Below the pieces are notes generated by a model that saw only the letters and a program-made list of their open reading frames with translations, did no database searches and was not told the origin of the DNA. A stretch of 64,000 nt of DNA from NCBI GenBank assembly GCA_949318235.1, contig OX439131.1, positions 9,779,731 to 9,843,730 on the forward strand, written 5' to 3'. Source of the stretch: Ecdyonurus torrentis (taxonomy: Eukaryota; Arthropoda; Insecta; Ephemeroptera; Heptageniidae). Both the position numbers and the translations under genes were made by a program. How positions within the stretch are numbered: the stretch's first letter is position 1; each line of letters opens with the position of its first letter. Positions 15,565 through 30,871 of the stretch are shown in pieces.

Positions 15565-15635
15565 CTCACAAAGTTTATATATTATTTTAAACAGTTTTTT
15601 GTAATATATAACTGGAGGCAATAAGTTGCATCTCG

Positions 15636-15666
<31 letters not shown>

Positions 15667-16189
15667 GTATGCAACTTTTATTATAGATTTTACAATAATA
15701 ATCATAACAACTTATTGATTATAGAAGATGTGGTGCAAGCTTATATAAGGTAGAAAAAAACACGTAACCACAAAACAATTCTTATATTTAAATATTTATG
15801 CTGTCAATTTGTTTGAAATATAAAAATTCATTTAAATAAATTTTCTATTTAAAAAAAAAAAAAGAGCATCTAAAAGAAAGAATGAAAAAGTAATTATTTA
15901 TTTTATGACCTAAATTTCTTTTTCTTTCTTCAGTGGAACTAAAATTTTTCAATGTCGAAATTTGATATGAATTTTATATTTCAAAGTATATTTTTCCAAT
16001 AATAATAATAAAAGGAAATTGGTTTGATATTGTAATGATACAGCAAGTGACGTAGTGTTATGATATTTCTTCATATTATAACTTGTCTTGTCCTCAAATC
16101 GTGTCTTTGTCTTTGAAATAACTGGCTTTGTGGGTGTGTTTGAAAAATATAAAAATAAAAAAATCATCACATCTAAAAAATACGTGAGG

Positions 16190-16228
<39 letters not shown>

Positions 16229-16969
16229 CTCGTTTATAAAGAAAAATGTTTTTAGCAGCACACCCCAAATATGTAAAATGTCAAACCAGATCACTAAAGT
16301 GATAGTCATTTTATTTTAATATTTATGTTCTTTTATTATTATTATTATTATTATTATAATTCATTTAATTTAATGCTTAACACTAATGTAACATTTTACA
16401 ATAAAATATTTTATTCTATCACCTTATAGATATTACTGAATATGAAATCTTGCAATAGTTTAAGTCACCATATTTTCCTAAACCTTTAGGAACTTAACTT
16501 TTAGGATCTAAATCATCAGGAACTCTATAGATTTTCGCAGTGTCTCTAAAATACGATGCATGAGAAAATTTAATCATAAGAGATAGTTCTTGAAAATTTC
16601 CATAAATTTTATAAGACCATGAGGAAGGAATAAATATAAGTTTAAGTCTAAGAACATTAAGTTAGCATATTTATGCACAACATTAATTATATATTTTAGG
16701 TATTCCAGGAATAAATTGTATCATATATATTAATTCGCAAGTACTTAACTTTACTTTCATATAAGAAGTATATAAATATAAAAAAAATGCAATCACTTTA
16801 GTCTAGCAGCTTGCATTTTTCATTGAAAAATCCTTGAGATAACGGTAAGGGTTGTATAATAATAATACAATTAGTATACATGATTTAAAAATAGAATTAG
16901 ATAGCATGAATAAGAAAGAGAAGTAAAATTAAAGACAATAATAATAATAATAATTATTGCAAAGATAGA

Positions 16970-17180
16970 CATGGCCTTTAAAAGCAGCGCAATGTAAGCA
17001 GCTGGAAGTTTTGGTGCTTGAAAAATCTGGAGAAGCCGGCAAAGTCGTGACTTGATGGAGTAAAAAAAAAAAAAAAAAAAAAAGAGAGAAAAAGATAGGG
17101 AGGGAGGGGGAAAATCACGGAGGACGCAAACTAGGTCAGCAATACCAGCCAAGCCGGCCCAAGCATCGTATATAGCAACA
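16970..17180. other. GC-richer island of unknown function
   Basis: Complex sequence of higher GC surrounds a poly-A and GA-rich stretch (about 17,061-17,110). Minus-strand translation crosses homopolymers and shows no domain. A consensus CRE (TGACGTCA) lies ~110 bp downstream at 17,289. A promoter or enhancer of an unannotated transcript is possible but not demonstrated. Confidence 0.3.
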
Positions 17181-17288
17181 GCAACAGGAGTATTATTATT
17201 ATTATAAGACAAGAACAGAAAATATATATATATAATATAAGATGAAGGAGAATTAAAATTAACTGTTACAGTACCTTGCACGATTTTG

Positions 17289-17296
17289 TGACGTCA
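17289..17296. promoter_or_regulatory. CRE-type palindrome TGACGTCA
   Basis: A perfect eight-base CREB/ATF consensus lies just outside the GC island at 16,970-17,180. Other isolated copies occur at 21,239, 31,453 and 43,774. In isolation such a site is weak evidence of regulation. Confidence 0.25.
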
Positions 17297-18320
17297 GCAA
17301 AAAAAAAAAAAAAAAAAAAAAAGCGAGTACTTCAATATACAGGGAAAATTATTATTGCAACATTTTTTTATGTCGTGGGTGGTTTTTCATATATATTAAA
17401 AATACACGTATTATTATTAAATGAAAAACAAGTGATGATGATAAAAATTGCACGGATTTCACCTTGTGTATGTAATATAACATTTAAATTATTTGTAATC
17501 ATTATAAAAGTTAGTTTTTTTTTTCATTCAATATAATTTATTGGTTTTAAAATAAAAGCTTATGAATCATTCAAAAGATATAACAGGATATTACATATGC
17601 TTATATTAATCTGTGCATTTAATTTATCACGCTATATTAGATTTTAACTTATCGAGTGTCTGGTTTTATTTATGAATGTTAGATTTTATGTATCACATCT
17701 TTTATTATTACCGTTTATATTTTGTAATACAAATGAAGCAATGTGACATTTTATTACTATTGTTCTCTGATTATACTTTGTTACATTTTTAGCTGAAAAA
17801 AAATTTGAAGAGAGCTATTAAATTAAAATTATTATAGTACAGAAATATATAAGTGATTAAATTTAAAATTGTTTTATTAAAATTTCAAAATTTTATAAAA
17901 ATTGATTTGGATATATAAAAAATAATAAATAAAATAACATATCTTTCTGTTGTATTTTTCTTTTTAATAAATAAAAAATATAAAGAGTTAAAAATTCGTG
18001 AGGGACCTTCACTTATATTTTTTAAGTGCATAAACTTGCAAAATAATATTAAATTACTGTACACCATGCTGTGCTGGATGTGAGTATTTGCTATACGGAT
18101 AATTATGGAAGTTTAAATTTATACTTAGATTTAATGTAATTAAATGTGATTTTTAATTTTTTTTTTTTTTTTGAATTCTTTAAAAGCAAATTTTTATTTG
18201 GTCACAATATTAATTGTCTAATTAATAATAATGAATGGAAGCACCATACTTATAGTTATGCACAGCACATCATTGATGGTCCAAGATCTAAATAAAATAT
18301 AATCATTAATATTATGTATA

Positions 18321-18690
18321 CGAACCGAGTTGATATGGCCAAGTAGTGAAGGCATCTGACTTGTAACTTGTAACCTTGTGTTCCTTACCGAGCACAGGTT
18401 CAAGTCTCTTCTGGGGTGCGTTTGTACGTGAAGTGAGAGTATCATGGTGACAGCACAACACTTTGCATGATGCGTGTTTACTTGCATTCCATGACAACGC
18501 ACAGCATTCAGAAGGTGCAAGATTGATGCGATTGCACCGTCTAGCCTGCCTCAAGTTTCCAAGGTTTCCCTAGGCTGACGTGGCAAATGACGGGCTGTGT
18601 ACTTAGGCTGTGGCCTGCCCGTGTGAGCGGTTTACATTGTTCACGTCCATAATGTCTTGATGGGACTGTGGTAAAAGGTGTAACACAAAA
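18321..18690 (+). mobile_element. tRNA-derived SINE candidate
   Basis: A polymerase III type internal promoter is visible. TGGCCAAGTAGTGAAGG (18,336-18,352) resembles a tRNA A box, and GGTTCAAGTCT (18,397-18,407) resembles a B box at about the spacing expected in a tRNA. The intervening sequence is partly duplicated (CTTGTAA twice). About 280 bp of non-tRNA, less AT-rich sequence follows, ending in A-rich sequence near 18,690. This is the usual layout of a SINE. A decayed tRNA pseudogene with unrelated flanks is the alternative. Exact ends and target duplications are not clear. Confidence 0.45.
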
Positions 18691-18920
18691 ACACAATATG
18701 AAAAGGAAAAGAAAAAAATTTCTTATTGCTGTAAGGAAATACCAAATAATTTTATAGAGCACCATGTTAGTAAAAGTCTCCATAGCGCATTTTATTGCTA
18801 ACAAGTCTATTTTTCAACTTAGTGTTTATAAATAATCGTCTACAATAAGCATCTATACATGGAAAGAACAAAAAAAAAAAAAAAAAAAAAACTACGTAAT
18901 TTGTGCTGAACTCATGTCAT

Positions 18921-19064
18921 TATAGCATAAATGTTGCTAAATTGGAACAGCATAAATAATTATGCAATAGAACATAATATGTATGCTAAGTAATACATGG
19001 TTATTGCCTTATTATGTAGTATAGCATAAATTATGTTGTAATGCATGAGCAAAACATTGCTAAA
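18921..19064 (+). repeat. Dispersed repeat family B, copy 1
   Basis: This segment matches the reverse complement of 32,390-32,617. The shared blocks are GCTAAATT...CATAAATAATTATGC and ATTATGTAGTATAGC(A/C)TAAATTATGT. The two copies are diverged, and copy 2 carries extra sequence in the middle. No coding potential is present. It is probably an old interspersed element. Confidence 0.5.
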
Positions 19065-21063
<1,999 letters not shown>

Positions 21064-21407
21064 TTAAAGGAATAGACCAGAGAAAAACATAAGCATTTAT
21101 ATCACAAAACGCTTGATGGGACTAAGACTAAAGGGACTTTAGTTTGTCTCAAAACCCAACTGTAGCTCCGTAGTAGTGATCAGAAATTTCGATTTATGCA
21201 ACCCGCACAACTTTTTCATACTAATTTTTGCATGTTTCTGACGTCATAAACATGATTACCCACGCAAATGGCATACTTTATAGTATTTTCATGTTCTCTT
21301 GTGGGGCTACATTAACATTCTGGTGAAAATTGTCAACAGTTTTGAAGATCCCATTTCGTGTTTATTCATTAAAAAGCACATGCTGTTTTATGTGGTCTAT
21401 GGCTTTA
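21064..21407 (+). repeat. Dispersed repeat family A, copy 1
   Basis: About 340 bp align with 26,868-27,202 in the same orientation. Nearly identical blocks include TTTATATCACAAAAC, TCTCAAAACCCAACTGTAG, TTTATGCAACCCGCACAAC and CTCTTGTGGGG. The differences are scattered substitutions and small indels, as expected of old copies of one interspersed element. No open frame is conserved between the copies. This copy contains a TGACGTCA at 21,239 that copy 2 lacks. Confidence 0.75.
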
Positions 21408-21890
21408 AACATATTAATAACAAATTACGTAGTCCTAACGTAAGTTTTCATTGCATTTTTTTGTTAACAAAAGTATTTGTATTTATTTTATTTATTTCAC
21501 CAAGTACATTTACATATAGAATACACAGTCAAATATATACATAAAAACAATAAATGAAGGAAAAAAGATATGGTAGAAATAATGCAAGTAAGGCATTAAA
21601 AATACCACTAACACACAATGTGTGTAGCTTGAATTATAAATATATTAAATATAATATAATCATATATGATATGTGCATTTTGCAATTATATGACTGAAAT
21701 TTGTATTTTTTTTTTTTAAAAAACTAGAAAATAATTTATGTTTATAATAAATATCTTTTTACTATTGATTTTCTATTGTACGTTTGGACAGGTGTACGTA
21801 CTGTAGATGAATTTCGCGACTACAATATTCAAGTGCAAATCATAATAAATTGGAACGTTTGCATCATTGTAAAATTTAGGACTATGTACG

Positions 21891-22014
21891 TACAGCTCTG
21901 GCCAAAAGTTTCCGAACGGGGCAGCGGCGGCCGCTGCGTTTTCTCATAAAGATAACATTGTGTGATTGCGAGTTGCCTATGCAAATCGTTCGGGAACTTT
22001 TGGCCAGAGTTGTA
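21891..22014. mobile_element. Tc1/mariner-like MITE, copy 1
   Basis: A 124-bp element starts with TACAGCTCTGGCC and ends with the inverse GGCCAGAGTTGTA. The arms extend inward through AAAAGTTTCCGAAC and GTTCGGGAACTTTT. TA at both edges fits TA target insertion, and TACAGYTCTGGMC-like ends are common in Tc1/mariner elements. The centre holds a perfect palindrome around GCGGCCGC (21,922-21,938). A second copy lies at 37,877-37,998. There is no transposase, so the element is non-autonomous. Confidence 0.8.
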
Positions 22015-22326
22015 CATCCATTAATAATTTACAAAAATGTTATACAATAATAATAATTCTTTATTGAGTATTTAAAATGGTACCGAGACGAGAAAAAAAA
22101 TGTTTACCCAACTGGGGTGAGAAAAAAATAAATGACTATATATATACAGAGAGTGATTTCACACCATATAATTAGAAGTTACGCTGCTTCGTCAGTAAAA
22201 CGTATAAATATAACAAATTTAATGGCAGTAACAAATAAAACTTTTAGCGGCAAAAGACAATAAATAAATAATAGTAATAAGTAATAACATTGTCATTACA
22301 AACTATGATTTCTAAAATTTAATCGG

Positions 22327-22366
<40 letters not shown>

Positions 22367-23600
22367 AATAAAGCACATAATTTGACACCGGACATATAAA
22401 ATCCATTGTTCAATAGGAACAAAAAATAAACAAACAAACTAAAGCATATACAATATTAATGCTAATTATTTTTATGTAAAATAAGTACTTATTCATTTTG
22501 TTGTTGTCATCCCCAATATACATATATATAAGTTTGTGACTTCATATTTAGCACCGTGATTGCAGATCCTGTTTGCAGAAAAATTCAACACTCACATATA
22601 TAATATACATAGTGGAAATAGGAACCAGTTGTGAGCACGCTATGAGTTTTGACCCCCATGCAAATTTTTTTTTATCTTTACATGACCTGAATTCTACCAG
22701 CTACTGGCCACCACATTAACTAAAGCCATAAATTTAACACATTACGTCCTTTTTTTTTCTTTTTTTTTCTTTACTCTTAGTAATATGTAAATCTAATAAG
22801 TCAATATTACATACATTTACAAAGTGACTTACAAACGAAATAATGCTGCCTACTTGTTATTATATTTCAATGTCTTGTCTGGACTACATTTTGTTTTTAA
22901 ATATATTTGTTTATTCAATTCAATTAAATTAATAATTAATTATATAGTACACTGTTTACAAATGCGTTCATATATAACAGTAAATTTAATTTTTTTTTTT
23001 TTTTTAATTTAACAAAAAAAATTGCACAAAAGTAATAGATTTTTTTTGTCAATCTCGTTACATTTTTGAACAATCATTAAATTTACTTTTAAAATTTTTG
23101 TTTTTTATTTAAATTAGTAATATAACAATTTTTTTAACTTTTTGTACATTATTAAATCATGTGTCTCTTTCTTCCTTTTTATTTTTTTTATTTCTTTATT
23201 TTTTTAACTCAATCGGTATAGTGAATGTTTTTGGGTTTTTTCCTGAAATTCAACATTATTATTATTTTTTTTTTAATTCCAAACAAATTATTTTTTAAAG
23301 ACATTAAAAAGAAAATAAAAAGTAAAGTTTTCTACACATAGTTCGTGATTAAAAACTTCTATTTTCTCGCAGACAAAATTACTGAGCGAGTCTTTGAGTT
23401 CAATTCCTAGTATGCATGAGTACTATAAGTTATTTTGCGGTTTGTAAAACAGCGTCTGGGAGAAACTACTTTACAAGTACGTTATGTATGATCTCACACT
23501 ACAGTTATGCTAATTTAATAGCATTGACCAACCTTAAATGATTTTTTAATTAAATTTTAACCCTTTGGTAATTTTATATTTTATTTAAATTCCATATACA

Positions 23601-23694
<94 letters not shown>

Positions 23695-26600
23695 TTCATA
23701 TATTCATATTGAAAGTAATTTAAATAATATTTAGTATGCATTATGGCAAGTCATTTTTTATAAATCAAAGCTGTTGAAAATAAATACACAAAAATTTGAA
23801 TTGAAATTATATCTTTTAAATTATTTAATTTTAATGAATATTTTATTATTATTATTTTGTTCGAAATACTTTTCAAAGAAAATATGCTTTTGATGCAGCA
23901 AAAGAATTTGGGCTATTTTATATTTTTAAATTGTTCCGATTCGTAAATCAATTTTCTTAATTCAGGGCATACATATAGTAATGGCAGAAAATTACTTGTT
24001 TCAGTACAAAAATAAAAATATAATAATAATATAATGATAATAGTAATAATAATGACCAATTTCACCTATTCTTTTAAAAGTTGCAGACCATTTTATCCTG
24101 TTCTTATGATTATTATTATTTTATCTTTATCTTCAATGTAATTTGTAATATAGTAGTTACATTATTTTAGGTAACAAAAAAAAAGTACATTTTTTTTTAA
24201 AGAATTTTTACTTGTGTTTTTAACTGTGCCACTTTAAATAACAGAACATTCCAGTTTTAGCAAGAAAATTTTTCAACAAAACAATAAGACTAGTATAAAT
24301 TGTTTTTTTATATATATTTTCTGAGATTTACTTCTTACAAAATTGCATTATCATATAATATTAAAATGACATTAAAAAAATTGGTGCTTTTTGTATGAAA
24401 ATTTTCAATTTGTTTCGTGTACAATTTTTCTCTTTCATTTTCTAAGACACGAAAATGATTTCATTTATTATAATTATAATTTTAATGTACATTTTATTTT
24501 TCAGTATAACTTTTTTTTTCTTCTTTTTCCTTTTAATAATATCTGTTTCTAAATTAAGTCATAGATTTATGTGTTTGCGCTCTAGATTTGCCAATGGGCT
24601 TAAAATATATGTGAACAATTTTACGACCAAATATAAAATCGTGATCATTAAACACGTTTTTTTTTATAATCTTTTTTAAAACCTTAATTTTTTATGTATA
24701 TATCTATAAATTTTCAGAGCTATTTGGGTTGCTAGATCTAAAAAATATAAGTAAAAATATTAAAAATTTAATCATTAAAAAAAATACTATATATTATTAA
24801 GTTTTACGAAAATAAATATAATGATTTTAATCTTTAATTATTTTTGTGATAAAAACAGGTTTTTTGATTAAATCATTAAAATTGTGTATTGAAAAAAATA
24901 GTGATATATTATTTATTTCTTTACCATCAAAATATTAATATAGTGAAATAGTTTTTATACCCTAGATATTATAGAAAATTTCAATAATGTAGAAAACCGT
25001 AGTATAATATATCTGAAATCTTTCATGGAAGTTCTCTAGATTTGAAAATTCTCATGCATGATAAACTATTCAGTTTAATGTGTTTTAAAGCGATAAAATA
25101 AAATATTTAATCTAAAAACTATTTTAAATATATATTTAAAAAATATATATTTCTATGTCTTTTAATAGAAATAATAGATAAATATTTTAGGATGCAGATT
25201 TTTAGTGAAATTTTCTATAGCGGTAGAAGATCTAACAACTTTTTTTTTATAACTCAATGTTAATTAAGTTCACAAATCAGTGATTAAAATAAATGATTAA
25301 AATTTTTTTTATATAAACATATTTTTTGTTCAATGAATAGAAAACAATTTTAACCTTCATTGAAGACAACATTGTTATAATGTATAATATATAAGTCTGT
25401 GGGAAACGTCAAGAAGAAAACAGTATAGAATGCAATTTCAATTTATATTAAGAACTGGCTGAATAAAGTCATAGCTGCATAAAGTTATTGTACAGTACTT
25501 GCAAAAAAAAAAAGAAAAAAAAAAGTATCCTTGTGATTTTAAATTAAAGCAGTTCAATATCAGTGATCCATGGTTTAATATTGACTTATTTCTTTTCAAA
25601 TTGTTCACATTCTTTACAATTTTTTAAGTAAAAATATAAACATAGTAAATGAAATAAAAGAGTCTTTATAATATATAAAGTCAAATGTATACTTTTCAAA
25701 AAATAAAAGAAGGGCGTATAGATCAAAAAGGTTGAATTTTTATTTATATTTTTTTAAATGAGGTATAGGTTACCAGCAAAATTGAAAGCTAGGAAATTTA
25801 AAACTAACTTGAAGTGAAGATGAAATACTTCTTATAACTTTCGACATGACAAACATGTGAATATACGTATAGATAGAAGATATAATAATTAGGTTTTTGA
25901 GCTTTAAAAATTAACGAAGATGTCAGTAATTTAGACCGATTCTGAGTCAATTTAGAAACTTTTTAATAAATCAAAAAATTGAAGAAACGCGTGTTTCAAA
26001 GCAAATTTAGTTTTAAAATTGATTAAATATTTTTGAAGTATCAAATTTATATATTTTTTTAAGCAACACACTTCGTATAGAAAATAGTTGTTGTGTAAAT
26101 TTTGTAGTGAAAGAAGTATTTTTTTTTTTTTTTTTTTTTTAATTTTGAGGCTCATTACAAAATTTTACGATATACTTGCTATTTTATTAATATTGAAAGT
26201 AATTAAAAATATCGTTATTGTATTTAAAATATTTAAATGCTTCAATATATCGTCTTAGTTTATAGTCTTGTTAATTACTTTTTCTCTTTTTTTTTTCTTA
26301 AAAATTCAAGTAAATAAATTCAAATAAATTAAATTGACATTAAAAATTACACTTTAATATCATTCTTTGAAATAAAATCAACCTGAACTCGATTTTAACT
26401 CTCTAAATTACAATAATATGCAAATATTGGTCCACACTTAACATTTTCAACAGTAAGAAATGAAGATTGCTTTACAAACGTCAATAATGAAATATTATAC
26501 TATTTCAGTTGGATCATTAATCATTACCTGATCATTAATTATTATTTTCAGTCTTCATTTCAGTGATTTTAATTATATTTCTTGATATGTATATAAAAAC

Positions 26601-26867
26601 TGAATTCAGAATTTAATATGAAATAAGATATTTTATTGAGCCAGTAACAATCAAGGAACTACAACAAATATTATATCTATAATCTATAGCCAGTGCAATT
26701 TAAGTTTGCAGTATCGCCCACAGATATCACCCATTTCAAATGACAGCTCTTGATTAAGTAAATAAACGGTTATTTCATAATAATCGAACATTAATAACAT
26801 CTTCCAGGTGTATAATAATTAATTGAAATAAAAATGTTTAATAGGAAGTTATGCTAAATAAACTAAC
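22015..26867. other. AT-rich stretch without a recognisable gene
   Basis: No coding exon can be supported. Besides an (AT)n run (listed separately) there is a weak tRNA B-box-like motif (GAGTTCAATTCC) near 23,397. It lies in slightly more complex sequence (23,370-23,510) without a convincing A box. Homopolymer tracts are frequent. Confidence 0.6.
23602..23691. repeat. (AT)n microsatellite
   Basis: About 45 AT units, essentially uninterrupted. Confidence 0.97.
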
Positions 26868-27202
26868 TTAAAGGCATAGAAAACATGAAAACATTAGTAT
26901 TTATATCACAAAACACTTGATGGTACTTACATAAATAACATTAATTGGTCTCAAAACCCAACTGTAGCGTCGTAACAGTGATCAGAAAATTTCGATTTAT
27001 GCAACCCGCACAACATTTTCATATTAGTTTTTGCATGTTTCTGAAGTAATAAACAGAAATATTCACGTAAATTTGCATACTTTACAGTTTTTTCACGCTC
27101 TCTTGTGGGGCCACATTTACATTCTGGTAAAAATTATCATCAGTTTTGTAATCCCATTTTGTGTCTAATGATATTCAATGTTTTATGTTTTCTATGCTTT
27201 TA
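26868..27202 (+). repeat. Dispersed repeat family A, copy 2
   Basis: This is the direct, diverged copy of 21,064-21,407, sharing blocks such as TTTATGCAACCCGCACAAC and TTTGCATGTTTCTGA. The lack of a shared open frame suggests a non-coding interspersed repeat. Confidence 0.75.
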
Positions 27203-27976
27203 TGTACACATCTTTTAGGTACATATTCTCATATATTTATTATGCCACTTCAAAACGTACGTTTGAAAAAAGTCACAACATAAGCTGCAACTTTTTAAAC
27301 GTTCAATGGTTGAGGCAAAAAAAATTGCACCACAATCTAAAAAGGCACCTTTATGTATTTAATATTTAAAAAAGTATTTATATTTTTTACATTTTGGTTT
27401 TGATATTCATTAATAATTTACAAATTATTTTATTTCAGTCATTAACATTTTAATTCATTTTATAAGATATTCAAAATATTTCCTATATAAATTCTGTAAT
27501 GTCAATCAAGTATAACATTAAATCTTGTGTGGCCAAACCAGAATTAATTCAAAGATTAAAAAAAAAAAAAAAAAAAAAAAGAGTTATAAGAAATTTTTTA
27601 ATAACTTGACACCATTTTACTTGGAGAGATTTAAAAGAGATGATTTCAATGTTTCATAAAATTACATGTATTTAAAATATATAATGATAATAATTAATAT
27701 ACAAGTATATAATAAAGTATGGATTCCTGTTGATATAAGTTTTCGCAACGGTAAGTAAAGTTAGTTCTAGAGTAATTGATTGAGAACATACATGATATGC
27801 TTTACGAACAAAGTGAGTTGAGTGAGAGAATCATATTATATTATAATGATAACATGAAGCTAACTAACCAGTTGTATTAGTATAATTAAAATACAATATA
27901 ATATAGAAACTTGACGTTACATACTTATTATCTTTTACTTTATAATTATATTCAAATAGACATATTGTCTATCTTC

Positions 27977-27983
<7 letters not shown>

Positions 27984-28047
<64 letters not shown>
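27984..28047. repeat. (AT)n microsatellite
   Basis: About 32 AT units preceded by a short interrupted AT run. Confidence 0.96.
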
Positions 28048-28050
<3 letters not shown>

Positions 28051-30429
28051 TTCTTTTTAGTAAAAAGTAGAATGATTGATTTTTTTTAAGTATATAATAT
28101 AAAGCTGGTTCCTTTTTCTTAATACAAAAAAACCTAGGTGTATATATTTGTACTAAATACATATTTCTGATTAATTCTTGATTATACAGTTTTCATCTTT
28201 GATCGGATTAACATGTTTTAAATTATAGATTTTTTTTATATGTATATATATGGAACAAAACTTTAATTATAATATTATTTAAAGATTAAAATACTCTTAA
28301 TGCGTTCTAGGACTAAATAGAAGTTATTATATTTGTTCTTACAAATAATATAGAGAGCTTCTATAATATCTAACATTGTTAGTTGAAATATATAAACAGA
28401 AGTAATATAAAATGTATGGTATGTTAAATAATAATGTACAATATATTTTGAATTATTATATGGTTTTATTTTTATTTTTTACATTCTTTAAATATAATGT
28501 ATACGTAGGAAGAGCGTTACACATCATATAGGTATGTAAAATTGATTTTATTATTATTATTATTTTTATTATTTTTTTTGGCATAATGACAACCTTGGTT
28601 TTGCCATGTCAGCATGGATATATAGTTAAATGTGAGTGGATGTAGTAGATGGAGGTAAAAAGACAGAGATATTTTCTTTTATAAGATTGGTACAGTGGTA
28701 TACGTTTATTAGGCTTAATACTTAATAGAAATATGATATTCAAATGAAAGACTTAGATGCTTTTTTTTTTAATGCGTCCCTTAAGAAATTGTCACATTTT
28801 ATTACACGCTACATATTATACGATAAAGACTGTAGAATAAAACTTTTTACCTCAATACTGTTTACAACCATGAATTTTAGAAGAGAGTTACTTGTTTCTT
28901 TGCCTTAAAAATTATATAAAAAAGAAAAAAAAAAAATGATGAAATCAGCTATTAAAGGCATGAAGAGTTTCATGTCTAAATGTAATACAAAAATTATATA
29001 AAAAAATAATGAATACTAAAATCCGTATAATACGACGCGATTTATTATTATTATTTTGCATAGAAAAGAAAAAAAAACACGTTTTTAATTTTATAAAAGC
29101 GTTGTTTTTCAATTAATACCAATTTTGGCTGTGCTTACAAAAAAAATATATATCAATTTAAACATGAAATAGTTTTTTCTTTTTTATTGTTTCGATAAAA
29201 AGAATTATTATCTGATTACAAGACAGCAGCTACAATATTGAACATGACTTGAGCAACAATACATCGTGCACACGCCTCTCGATTTCAACAATACATTTCG
29301 TCGACGACAGACACAATAATATTATTTAAGTCGTTCAAGATTAAATCAAATTTTATTGAATATTGGTTTAATACTTTTGATAATGGAATGTACCTTTTCT
29401 ATTATTATGGAACTACTCCCTATATAATGTATCACTTAAAAATATGAATGGAATGTGAAATTAGTTTTTTATATATCTATACTTATATGCCAGTGTACCT
29501 AAAAGTTTTTTTTTATTATTTTTTTATTTTATTATATTTTTATTTTTTTAGTTAATTGGTGATACTGGCTATTTTGAATTTATCATTTCTACGATTGGTC
29601 AGCAATACACACATTTCTTTATTTACCCAAAAAATTACGAAATTGCAACATGAAGAACCAAATAACTTTTTAGGATATTCACTCTATAGCTTCAAGAAAT
29701 AATTAAATAATAATATTAAACTCAATATCGCTTTTTTTTTTAAAATATGTTATTATTTATATAAATGGATGCATTTTTGGCACTAAAATATATAACCTAA
29801 ATATATTTCCAGCTTCTTTCAAAAATTCAATTTAACAATATTTTAAAAAGGACCTAATTAAAGTACAAAAATGTATACATTATTGTCCTGGCACATTAAA
29901 TGTGTCTCTGGCTCAGATACAACAGGTACAAAGCAACTGTACCTGATGCATGTAAGAAGATAAGGAACCACTTAATTTTAAATCATTATTATATATATTA
30001 AAAGATATACAGAAAAAAAAATGATAATAGAAATAAGGTGGAAAATGCATTAAAATTCTTCATAATACAAACCTCTCTCCATTAGTTTATATTAAACAGG
30101 AACTTAAAAGCTCGAGGCAATAACCGTACGTAGTAACGTATAGTATGATCATGATGCATAAAACTCGACCAGATATTATTATATTCTGCACTGTATCGTC
30201 AAGTATTAAATAAAAAAAAAAAAAAAAAAAAAAGCAAGGTTGTAAGTTTTATATACGCTAACCTACTTTCTGTAGCCGGCAAAATAAGTTGCAATTCAAG
30301 TAACCTCTACCGCAAATCACTGTAGATATTATTCTTGACTTGATTGTTTGTGTTAGTGGTGTATGTTTCATTATCTTTATTTACACTCACGCTCATATTT
30401 TAGCTCAAAAATATATAAGTATAAGTAAA

Positions 30430-30652
<223 letters not shown>

Positions 30653-30727
30653 AAGTACTGATCTAGATCGTAGCACATCATTTACGTAAGAGAAATTTTA
30701 AAGTATAATTTTCTATTTATTAATATT

Positions 30728-30730
<3 letters not shown>

Positions 30731-30768
<38 letters not shown>
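30731..30768. repeat. (GA)n microsatellite
   Basis: About nineteen GA units, ~80 bp downstream of the compound AT repeat. Confidence 0.96.
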
Positions 30769-30772
<4 letters not shown>

Positions 30773-30823
30773 AGATGCTTTTATAAGTTAAATAAAAAAA
30801 GTGAAATTTTTGTTATTTGGTAG

Positions 30824-30827
<4 letters not shown>

Positions 30828-30870
<43 letters not shown>
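30828..30870. repeat. Poly-A tract of 43 nt
   Basis: An uninterrupted A run. It could be the tail of a retroposed copy, but no body or target duplication is recognisable around it. Confidence 0.9.

Positions 30871-30871
<1 letters not shown>

Larger units (their letters stand above)
8746..18320. other. AT-rich stretch without a recognisable gene
   Basis: No coding region is supportable. It contains microsatellites (listed separately), a (TACA)n run at about 12,393-12,420, and many homopolymers, such as poly-A at about 10,041-10,077 and 16,195-16,226. Moderately complex islands lie near 9820-9930 (with a CACGTG E-box at about 9878), at 12,521-12,790 and at 16,970-17,180. Confidence 0.6.

Noticed and set aside
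15600..15625. Shared phrase ATAACTGGAGGCAA at 15.6 and 39.56 kb as a repeat family
   Set aside because: The match is about 14 bases with unrelated flanks, too short to claim homology.
16871..17281. 136-aa minus-strand open frame
   Set aside because: It runs through poly-A/T and AAT repeats, giving Phe, Ile and Asn runs; the only complex part lies in a GC island without protein similarity that I recognise.
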